From contig CAZALT010000164.1 in assembly GCA_964485515.1 (NCBI GenBank), forward strand, positions 1-7,762: 7,762 nucleotides of DNA, in the 5' to 3' direction. Source of the DNA: CAZALT01 sp964485515 (lineage in GTDB: Bacteria; Actinomycetota; Acidimicrobiia; Acidimicrobiales; Acidimicrobilacustridaceae). The number at the start of each line of letters is the position of its first letter. Position 1 is the first letter of the stretch. The translations under genes were made by a program, and so were the position numbers. Below are positions 1 through 4,754 of the stretch, one piece after another. The notes beneath the pieces are model-generated. The model was not told where the DNA came from. It was given only the letters and a program-made list of their open reading frames with translations, and did not search any database.

Positions 1-288
1 GGCAAGTTCGACAAGACCGGCAAGGGCAAGGCCGGTCGCTACGACGGCGCCGTCACCACCATGTGGATCGGCGTCGGGCGGACCGGTGGCGTGCAGCCCA
101 AGGACATCGTCGGCGCGATCGCCAACGAGACCCGCCTCTCGGGCAGGGACATCGGGGCCATCAAGATCCAGGACAGCTTCTCGCTGGTCGAGGTGCCCTC
201 CGATGCTGCCGACGAGGTGGCCTGGGCCCTCAAGCGCACCCACATCAAGGGCCACAAGGCCAAGGTGCGCAAGGACCGCGAAGCCTGA
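1..288 (+). CDS. DEAD-box RNA helicase, C-terminal part (DbpA-type RNA-binding domain); 5' end outside window
   Basis: Only the last 95 codons are present, in frame from base 1 to a TGA at 286-288. The first ~20 residues are a Gly/Lys-rich basic linker. The rest (from MWIGVGR) matches the DbpA RNA-binding domain that ends DeaD/CsdA-type DEAD-box ATP-dependent RNA helicases: the pattern IGVGR..GV.P.DIVGAIANE, then LSGRDIG.I.I.D.FSLVEVP, then a basic tail (RTHIKGHKAKVRKDRE). In this family the domain is an RRM-like fold that guides the helicase to structured RNA in ribosome assembly or mRNA turnover. The ATPase core (DEAD box, motif VI) lies upstream and cannot be checked here. The ATG at 61 is an internal Met, not a start. 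A weak 5-bp stem (294-298 with 306-310) follows the stop, with no T tract. Confidence 0.88.
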   Translation, partial: GKFDKTGKGKAGRYDGAVTTMWIGVGRTGGVQPKDIVGAIANETRLSGRDIGAIKIQDSFSLVEVPSDAADEVAWALKRTHIKGHKAKVRKDREA

Positions 289-325
289 TCGGCACGGCGG
301 GCAGGGCCGTCCGGGTCACGGGCAC

Positions 326-378
326 GGTCAACCGCTGTCCGCGACGGTCACGACCGTCCTTCCCCGAGGGGTCAACCG
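326..378. repeat. Direct repeat GGTCAACCG flanking a dyad
   Basis: The 9-mer GGTCAACCG occurs at 326-334 and again at 370-378, 44 bases apart, on either side of the perfect dyad at 343-358. Each copy is itself close to palindromic (arms GGT and ACC). The spacer between the helicase and the TetR gene contains no other obvious structure. The set may be a multi-site regulator-binding region; this is inference. Confidence 0.4.
343..358. promoter_or_regulatory. Operator-like perfect inverted repeat GACGGTC-AC-GACCGTC
   Basis: Two perfect 7-base arms (343-349 and 352-358) are separated by only two bases, too few for a stable RNA hairpin loop, so a DNA-level binding site for a dimeric regulator is more likely than a terminator. 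It lies about 210 bases upstream of the TetR start at 569. TetR regulators often bind dyads of 14-20 bp near their own gene, but usually closer, so the link to this TetR protein is a guess. Confidence 0.4.
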
Positions 379-568
379 TCGGCTCTCCACACTCGTGACC
401 AACCACCTTTGACCACCGCCCGGCTGCGCGCCCGGACCAGGGGTGCTTCGTCGCCGTCACCTCGCGACGACCTGGATGTGGGTCCGGGCCATGATGGATC
501 TCCCCGTTGCTCGCGCTACCTTGCCCCTGCCAAGTGCACGAACCGAAGGCGATACTGGGGCGAGGTCG

Positions 569-1189
569 ATGAGCGTGCGGGACCGACAAGAGATCGAGGG
601 TGACACGCGGCTGCGTCTCATCGAGGCGGCCGAGCGGTTGATCGGCGAACGCGGGGTGGCAGAGGTCACCGTCCGCGAGATCACGAGCGAGGCGGGTGCC
701 AGCTCGGCGGCGGTCCACTACCACTTCGACACGAAGGAGGGGCTCATCCGAGCGGTCCTCGACACGCGGTTCGAGATCACGAACCTCACCCGGATGCAGA
801 CCGCGGCCACCATCGGCACGTTTCGCACGGCCGACGAACTGGCAACCGCGATCGTTCGTCCCGCGTACGCCTACCGCCATTCTCCTGAGTCGGCGAACTA
901 CATGGGCTTCGTCGCCGCCCTGCTGCTCCACCGCGACTACATCCCGATGGTGCGCGAGTACTACGTCGACCACATCGATGCGTTCCTCGGCGCCGTGCAG
1001 TCGCTGCGACCCGACCTCGACCCCAGCGCTCTCACCCACCGACTGGTCTTCTCGCTCTTCCTCGTGTTCTTCTCCGCCGGGTCATCCACCAGCCCGATGA
1101 ACCTCTGGATCGACGAGATCGGCCACGACGTGGACCACGTCGAGGATCAGCTCATCGCGGCGATCGCCGGGATCCTCGCCGCCCCCTGA
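569..1189 (+). CDS. TetR/AcrR-family transcriptional regulator
   Basis: The protein has 206 residues, normal for TetR regulators. Residues ~12-60 carry the typical N-terminal DNA-binding domain: a first helix (RLRLIEAAERLIGERG) and an HTH reading VTVREITSEAGASSAAVHYH, followed by the family hallmark HFDTKEGLIRAVL. Residues ~65-206 form a helical ligand-binding and dimerisation region with no recognisable effector signature. The ATG at 569 was chosen because it leaves the usual short N-terminus before the HTH and has a G-rich stretch (557-565) just upstream; the reading frame stays open to 443, but those 42 residues do not look like TetR sequence. The gene converges on the nucleotidyltransferase gene with 25 bases between the stops. 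It may regulate itself or the helicase-side promoter region, but no target is identifiable. Confidence in family is high, in function low. Confidence 0.92.
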   Translation: MSVRDRQEIEGDTRLRLIEAAERLIGERGVAEVTVREITSEAGASSAAVHYHFDTKEGLIRAVLDTRFEITNLTRMQTAATIGTFRTADELATAIVRPAYAYRHSPESANYMGFVAALLLHRDYIPMVREYYVDHIDAFLGAVQSLRPDLDPSALTHRLVFSLFLVFFSAGSSTSPMNLWIDEIGHDVDHVEDQLIAAIAGILAAP

Positions 1190-1217
1190 TCGAGCTGCCG
1201 CGCCGCGCTCCGGATCA
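1187..1217. terminator. Candidate shared bidirectional hairpin between convergent genes
   Basis: TGATCGAGC (1187-1195) can pair with GCTC (1207-1210) and GATCA (1213-1217), giving a 9-bp stem interrupted by a 2-base bulge (1211-1212) and an 11-base G/C-rich loop. The TetR stop (1187-1189) and the nucleotidyltransferase stop (1215-1217 on the minus strand) sit at the two ends of the stem, so it is placed to end both transcripts. There is no T tract on either side, which lowers confidence. Confidence 0.3.
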
Positions 1218-1745
1218 GGCGAGCGACCGAAGCCGATCGACCCGTTCGTCCGATGGCCCGAGATAGCGCACGAGCACACCGAGGACGCGGTCGACGTCGA
1301 GCGTTCCCGCAGCCACCATCTCCTCGAGGTCGGCCCAGTCCTTCGTGCGGTTGAAGAACGCCTTGAACACGGCGAGGTCCGAACAGCCGAGGAACGGCAC
1401 CTGGTGTCCGACGAACTGCTCGGAGCGCGCCCGTGCCGCCGCCTGCTCGTGGAACTCGGTGGTGTTCATGAACACGTCGACGGGCGTGGCGTCCCACCAC
1501 AGGCGCACCTGGCCGTCACGGGCCAACCGCTCGACGTCCTCGTCAGCGACGGCGACGGCGGCAGGCAGCGCGGCGACGACTCGACTCGCCTCGGCCTGGT
1601 CGACGAACACGTTCACGTCGATGTCGATCGTGCCGCGCGCCCGTTCGGTGCACCACGCCAAGGCCAGCGCTCCGCCGAAGGCGTGCTCGATGTCGGCACC
1701 CTCGAGCGCGAGGTGCAGGGCGAGGATCTTGTCGACGAGCGACAT
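1215..1745 (-). CDS. Polymerase-beta-fold nucleotidyltransferase (AbiEii/MNT-like), putative toxin partner
   Basis: The protein has 176 residues. The nucleotidyltransferase signature is visible: HAFGGALALAW (residues 21-31, the Gly-Gly loop), T-I-DIDVNVFVD (39-49, metal-binding Asp41 and Asp43), and a third acidic residue in PVDVFMN (Asp90). The C-terminal stretch D-L-AVFKAFFNRTKDWADLEEM (123-143) is the conserved Lys/Arg-Lys-Asp region of AbiEii-like and related minimal nucleotidyltransferases. Known members modify tRNA or proteins with nucleotides and act as toxins. The ATG overlaps the stop of the upstream HTH gene (TGATG, shared A at 1745), so the two are almost certainly one translationally coupled operon. 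All three catalytic acids seem present, so the enzyme is probably active. The target is unknown, and a housekeeping nucleotidyltransferase role cannot be excluded. Confidence 0.82.
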   Translation of the reverse strand: MSLVDKILALHLALEGADIEHAFGGALALAWCTERARGTIDIDVNVFVDQAEASRVVAALPAAVAVADEDVERLARDGQVRLWWDATPVDVFMNTTEFHEQAAARARSEQFVGHQVPFLGCSDLAVFKAFFNRTKDWADLEEMVAAGTLDVDRVLGVLVRYLGPSDERVDRLRSLA

Positions 1746-2074
1746 CACGCCGGCGAGACCTGACCGAAGGGCGGGAACGTCAGCTGCGCGTCGTGACGAG
1801 CCGGGAACTGCGCGGCGAGCTCGAGCACCTCGGCGAGCTCCTGTCCGCGATCGCGGCCACGCGAACCCGAGGGGGCTGGGACGAGGTCGACGGCGAGGCG
1901 GAAGCCTGCCGCGGCCACGATGCGGTCGAGGGTCTCGACCGAGGGGACCTTGTGCCCCTGCTCGTAGGCCGAGAGCGTCGCGTGCGAGGTGCCCGCCAGC
2001 CGGGCGAGGGCTCGCAAGGTGTGGCCCGAGCGGGATCGGACTCGTCGAAGTGTGACCGCAGCATCCATGGGCAC
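1745..2074 (-). CDS. Xre-family helix-turn-helix protein, putative antitoxin/autoregulator
   Basis: The protein has 109 residues from a GTG at 2074, or 107 from the ATG at 2068; the ATG is as likely because a TANNNT box ends seven bases before it. Residues ~8-65 form a Cro/C1-type HTH: TLRALARLAGTSHATLSAYE, then GHKVPSVETLDRIVAAAGF. The C-terminal part (77-103, RGQELAEVLELAAQFPARH, then LTFPPFG) is a conserved tail seen in actinobacterial HTH proteins of this kind. The stop overlaps the nucleotidyltransferase start by one base. In toxin-antitoxin modules the HTH protein usually neutralises the enzyme and represses its own promoter; a short dyad (2077-2094) directly upstream could be its operator. 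No Shine-Dalgarno is visible, which fits a leaderless or near-leaderless message. Confidence 0.85.
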   Translation of the reverse strand: MPMDAAVTLRRVRSRSGHTLRALARLAGTSHATLSAYEQGHKVPSVETLDRIVAAAGFRLAVDLVPAPSGSRGRDRGQELAEVLELAAQFPARHDAQLTFPPFGQVSPA

Positions 2075-2080
2075 ATGGTA
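2075..2080 (-). promoter_or_regulatory. Candidate -10 box (TACCAT) for the HTH-nucleotidyltransferase operon
   Basis: On the minus strand TACCAT fits TANNNT, and a start site seven bases after its last T falls on the A of the ATG at 2068, as expected for a leaderless transcript. No convincing -35 is visible. Low confidence. Confidence 0.3.
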
Positions 2081-2094
2081 TCTGATCGAATACC
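2077..2094. promoter_or_regulatory. Operator-like dyad upstream of the Xre gene
   Basis: GGTAT (2077-2081) and ATACC (2090-2094) are inverted repeats around an 8-base centre that contains GATC. The dyad overlaps the candidate -10 box and lies 3 to 20 bases upstream of the GTG start, a suitable position for autorepression by the Xre protein. The arms are short, so chance occurrence is possible. Confidence 0.4.
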
Positions 2095-2152
2095 GATCGC
2101 CCGGCCATGGCTGGTCGCATCGGTCCCGCCCCGGCCACCAACAGCCCCAATT

Positions 2153-2189
2153 GCGTCGATCTCGTTCGGAAACCGAACGAGATCGACGC
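2153..2189 (-). terminator. Perfect 17-bp inverted repeat with 3-nt loop; terminator or repeat element
   Basis: Arms 2153-2169 and 2173-2189 are exact reverse complements of 17 bases around AAA (TTT on the minus strand). An outer CCCCAA (2145-2150) and TTGGGG (2200-2205) could extend the structure after unpaired bases. It begins 40 bases after the ferredoxin stop and lies 79 bases before the Xre start, so it most simply ends the ferredoxin transcript and insulates the Xre operon. There is no T tract after it on either strand (AATTGGGG on the minus strand), unlike a classical intrinsic terminator. It could instead be an intergenic repeat element or a large regulator site. Confidence 0.5.
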
Positions 2190-2229
2190 CAGAACGGCGT
2201 TGGGGGCGGCGCGTGCGGTCAGGGGTGGA

Positions 2230-2472
2230 TCAGGCCACCTCGATGAAGATGCACTCCCCCGGGCACTCCTCGGCGGACTCGACCACCGCGTCGACCTCCT
2301 TGTCGGGGACCCCGACAAGGCCTTCGGGGCCACCCGGATCGCTCTTGATGCCCGATCCGTCCTTCACGTACGCGAGGCCGTCGTCGAGCAGCGTGAACAC
2401 GGCAGGTGCGATCTCGACGCAGATGCCGTCGCCGGTGCAGAGGTCCTGGTCGATCCAGACGTTGTAAGACAT
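2230..2472 (-). CDS. Single-cluster ferredoxin with CxxDxxC ... CP motif
   Basis: This is a small acidic protein of 80 residues from the ATG at 2472 (83 from the ATG at 2481). The 2472 start gives the usual MSY.V.IDQDLC beginning and leaves about ten bases after a GGGAAAG Shine-Dalgarno-like run; the 2481 start would leave only one. Cluster ligands (numbering from 2472) are Cys12, Asp15 and Cys18 in CTGDGIC, and Cys70 in ECPGEC, with Cys74 extra. Replacing the second Cys with Asp is known from Pyrococcus furiosus ferredoxin and allows [3Fe-4S]/[4Fe-4S] interconversion. Such proteins are soluble one-electron carriers, in actinobacteria often for cytochrome P450s. It is divergent from dprE2, with a 134-base shared spacer. 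The P450 at the right end is a possible but distant partner. Confidence 0.9.
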   Translation of the reverse strand: MSYNVWIDQDLCTGDGICVEIAPAVFTLLDDGLAYVKDGSGIKSDPGGPEGLVGVPDKEVDAVVESAEECPGECIFIEVA

Positions 2473-2484
2473 GGGCCGCATGCT

Positions 2485-2496
2485 TTCCCACGGGAA
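2485..2496. promoter_or_regulatory. Short palindrome TTCCC-AC-GGGAA before the ferredoxin gene
   Basis: Five-base perfect arms (2485-2489, 2492-2496) lie in the spacer shared by the ferredoxin gene and dprE2, and one arm overlaps the ferredoxin's Shine-Dalgarno-like GGGAAAG. It could be an operator, or could hide the ribosome site. Its small size makes chance occurrence quite possible. Confidence 0.25.
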
Positions 2497-2606
2497 CAGG
2501 CCGTGGCAACTCGACGACCGGCGTTCACGGATCCCGCACCCCGACCCCGTCGCACCTTGGCATCCGGGTCGCCGAGTCGGGCCGTGGATGCGCGAGGGTG
2601 GGCGCC

Positions 2607-3401
2607 ATGCCGTCTACGGGATCCACAACCGCTGCACCCCCGAAGACGGTCCTCGTGCTCGGCGGCGCGAGCGACATCGGGCTGGCCTCGGTCGCCCGAC
2701 TCGCCCGTGACGGGGTCAGTCACGTCGTGCTGGCCACCCGAGACCCCGATGCCCTCGAGCAGCGGCTCGCCGCCGAGGTCGTCCCGGCGTCCCCGCTCGC
2801 GGCCGTCGGCCAGATCGATGTCGTCGGGTGGGACGCGCTCGAGCCCGCGTCGCACCGTGAGCTCGTGACGGCCACCCGCACGTCCATGGGACGCATCGAC
2901 GTCGTCATCTGCGCGGTCGGCCTCCTCGGGCACCACGCCGGCCTGCCGCTCGACCCCGTCGACGCCGACCTGCTCGTCCGCACCAACTTCTCGGGGCCCG
3001 CGTCCGCGGTCCTCGCCGCGGCCCACGCCATGGTCGAGCAAGGCTCCGGAGACCTCATCGTGATCTCGTCGGTCGCCGGGGCGAGAGCACGCCGGTCCAA
3101 CTTCGTCTACGGCTCGGCCAAGGCCGGGCTCGACGCGTTCAGCCAGGGCCTCAGCGACGCGCTCGTCGGTTCGGGCGTCCGCGTCCACGTGATCCGACCC
3201 GGCTTCGTCAGCTCCAAGATGACCACCGGACTCCCCCCTGCGCCGTTCTCGACGACCCCCGAGGTCGTGGCCGATGCCATCGCCGAGGCGCTGACGACGC
3301 GTCGCGAGATCGTGTGGGTCCCTCGGATCCTCGGCCCGATCATGGCCCTGATGCGGGTTCTGCCTCGACCGCTCTGGCGAAGGATCAGCGGAGATCGCTG
3401 A
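2607..3401 (+). CDS. dprE2: Decaprenylphospho-beta-D-erythro-pentofuranosid-2-ulose 2-reductase (DprE2), SDR family
   Basis: The protein has 264 residues (mycobacterial DprE2: about 254). It is a short-chain dehydrogenase: nucleotide-binding loop GGASDIG (19-25), Asn127 in TNFSG, Ser in ISSVAG (153-158), and catalytic YGSAK (Tyr168, Lys172). What points to DprE2 is the stretch RRSNFVYGSAKAGLDAF, then VRVHVIRPG, and a C-terminal EIVWVPR...LMRVLPRPLWRRI resembling the mycobacterial enzyme's end. DprE2 uses NADH to reduce decaprenyl-phosphoryl-2-keto-ribose made by DprE1, giving decaprenyl-phosphoryl-arabinose, the arabinose donor for cell-wall arabinans. The ATG at 2607 follows GAGGGTGGG; the upstream open frame lacks SDR sequence. 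A hairpin sits at the stop, followed by two GT-C genes, recalling dprE1-dprE2-aftA. DprE1 is not here. A different polyprenyl-linked SDR substrate is possible. Confidence 0.83.
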   Translation: MPSTGSTTAAPPKTVLVLGGASDIGLASVARLARDGVSHVVLATRDPDALEQRLAAEVVPASPLAAVGQIDVVGWDALEPASHRELVTATRTSMGRIDVVICAVGLLGHHAGLPLDPVDADLLVRTNFSGPASAVLAAAHAMVEQGSGDLIVISSVAGARARRSNFVYGSAKAGLDAFSQGLSDALVGSGVRVHVIRPGFVSSKMTTGLPPAPFSTTPEVVADAIAEALTTRREIVWVPRILGPIMALMRVLPRPLWRRISGDR

Positions 3402-3425
3402 GGACGCGCCGCGTCCTAGTTGTTT
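3401..3425 (+). terminator. Rho-independent terminator candidate after dprE2
   Basis: AGGACGC (3401-3407) and GCGTCCT (3411-3417) form a perfect 7-bp G/C-rich stem with a 3-base loop, starting at the last base of the dprE2 stop. The following AGTTGTTT (3418-3425) has five T in eight bases. This is the best classical terminator in the window, and it suggests that dprE2 and the downstream GT-C pair have at least partly separate transcripts. Confidence 0.55.
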
Positions 3426-3447
3426 CGCCCGGCAACATCGCGACGCC

Positions 3448-3464
3448 TATCCTCGGCCGCGGTG
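3448..3464 (+). promoter_or_regulatory. Candidate -10 box TATCCT and leaderless GTG for the GT-C operon
   Basis: TATCCT (3448-3453) fits TANNNT. A start site seven to nine bases downstream would fall at 3460-3462, on or next to the in-frame GTG at 3462, as in leaderless actinobacterial messages. No good -35 is seen at normal spacing. It lies between the dprE2 terminator candidate and the coding sequence, a sensible place for a promoter. Confidence 0.35.
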
Positions 3465-4754
3465 GGCGCTGGACCGTGGTGGAGGCGATTCCTGCGAGAG
3501 CCCCCGTGGTGGACGGTCCTGCTCGCCACCGTCGCGCTGACCGCGGCCACGTGGTCCAGCATCGGTCCGCTCCGCACCGAGGGACGCGACCTCCAGCAGG
3601 ACTACTTCTCGGTCCACCGCATCGGCACCGACGTGGGCATCTACGAGCGGGTCACCGCTGACGAGGTGGCCGCCATGGGCACCTCCGACCAGGGCATCCC
3701 GATCAACGCGCACCCACCGACCTCGGTGGTGCTGTTCGGCCCCTTCCGCCTGCTCGACTTCTCGACGACCGTCGTCGTGTGGAGCGTCATCTCGCTGCTG
3801 GCGCTCGCCACGGCGGTCTGGCTGGCGGCGCGCCAGGTGGGACGCCGCTGGCTGTTCTGGTTCGTCTTCGCGCTCGGCTGGTGGTACCCGCTGACCTTCC
3901 ACCTCCGGTTCGGTCAGTGGTCGACGATCATCCTGCTGACGACCGTCCTCACCTGGATCGGCCTCGAGTCCGATCGACCCGCGCTCACCGGCCTGCCGAT
4001 CGCTGTCGCTGGAGCCATCAAGGTCACGCCCTTGGCTCTGGTCGTGGTGCCGTTGATCCACCGACGGTGGCGAGCCGTCACGTGGGCGGCCGGTGGAGGT
4101 CTGGCCCTCGCCGCCATCGCGCTCGCTCTCGAACCGGGAGCGATCGGCGACTTCGTGGGGATGAGCGGTGAGACCGACGACGCGGTGCGGGGAGCGTTCG
4201 GCAACGGAAGCCTGTTCGGGCTCATCAGTCGGACCTTCGGTGGCGGGCCGTGGATCGCCCCCGTGGCCGACCTCCCCCAGCTCGTCGACCCCCTCCGCTT
4301 CGCCGCCATCGCGCTCGTCGTCGCCGCGACGGGGTTCGCTCTGGTGCGCACACGGGACATAGGCCTGCAGATGTCGTTGGTCTCGATGGCCCTGCTCCTC
4401 GTCGCTCCGGTGACGTGGCGCCACGCCGACGTCATCCTCGTGCTCCCCGCCATCGTGATCGTCGGACGGCGCTTCCCGCGCCGCGGGATCGCTCTGGGGC
4501 TCCTCGCCCTCGCCGCCTCACTCACGCTGGTCGACCACTGGGCTTTCGCCTTGGCGAACCGCCCGCCGGGAGGTTCGCCTCCCCTCGACTGGACCGCGCA
4601 GCTGCACAACCCGGGGCCCATCACCCTCCTGGTCGTGTTCGCCGCCTGCCTGGTCTCGTGCGCGTGGCGGCGCTCAGAGCTGACCGCGCCCGAGGCACCG
4701 GCCACGCCGGTTGATGCCGGCGAGGCAGCCACCGACCTGCGAGCGTCACGGTGA
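3462..4754 (+). CDS. GT87-type (DUF2029) polyprenol-phosphate-sugar membrane glycosyltransferase
   Basis: The protein has 430 residues from GTG 3462; a TTG at 3420 would add 14, but it lies in the tail of the terminator candidate. It is polytopic, with about ten hydrophobic segments. Family features in order (from 3462): Asp47 in LQQDYFSV in the first outer loop, HPP (84-86), FGQWS (150-154), AIKVTPLALVVVPL (185-198), GNGSLFGLIS (247-256) and APVTWRHAD (315-323, the counterpart of the SP.SW.H motif). This pattern is that of GT87 enzymes such as the mycobacterial alpha-mannosyltransferases, which transfer mannose from polyprenol-phosphate-mannose outside the membrane. Acceptor and sugar cannot be read from sequence; beside dprE2 an arabinose or mannose donor is equally conceivable. 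Its stop overlaps the next gene's start (GTGA), so the two are translationally coupled. Confidence 0.8.
   Translation: MGAGPWWRRFLREPPWWTVLLATVALTAATWSSIGPLRTEGRDLQQDYFSVHRIGTDVGIYERVTADEVAAMGTSDQGIPINAHPPTSVVLFGPFRLLDFSTTVVVWSVISLLALATAVWLAARQVGRRWLFWFVFALGWWYPLTFHLRFGQWSTIILLTTVLTWIGLESDRPALTGLPIAVAGAIKVTPLALVVVPLIHRRWRAVTWAAGGGLALAAIALALEPGAIGDFVGMSGETDDAVRGAFGNGSLFGLISRTFGGGPWIAPVADLPQLVDPLRFAAIALVVAATGFALVRTRDIGLQMSLVSMALLLVAPVTWRHADVILVLPAIVIVGRRFPRRGIALGLLALAASLTLVDHWAFALANRPPGGSPPLDWTAQLHNPGPITLLVVFAACLVSCAWRRSELTAPEAPATPVDAGEAATDLRASR

Noticed and set aside
245..1039. Minus-strand open frame of 264 codons across the TetR gene
   Set aside because: Low-complexity Arg/Val/Gly-rich translation with no family likeness; it covers the well-supported TetR gene and the helicase end.
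569..1189. TetR protein as the regulator of the dprE2 or P450 genes
   Set aside because: No shared operator sequence was found in their upstream regions.
1345..2055. Plus-strand open frame opposite the HTH-nucleotidyltransferase pair
   Set aside because: Arg/Ala/Ser-rich translation with no domain; the minus strand shows two recognisable families with a TGATG junction.
2364..3188. Minus-strand open frame of 274 codons across dprE2
   Set aside because: Acidic and Arg-rich shadow sequence; the plus-strand SDR motifs are decisive.
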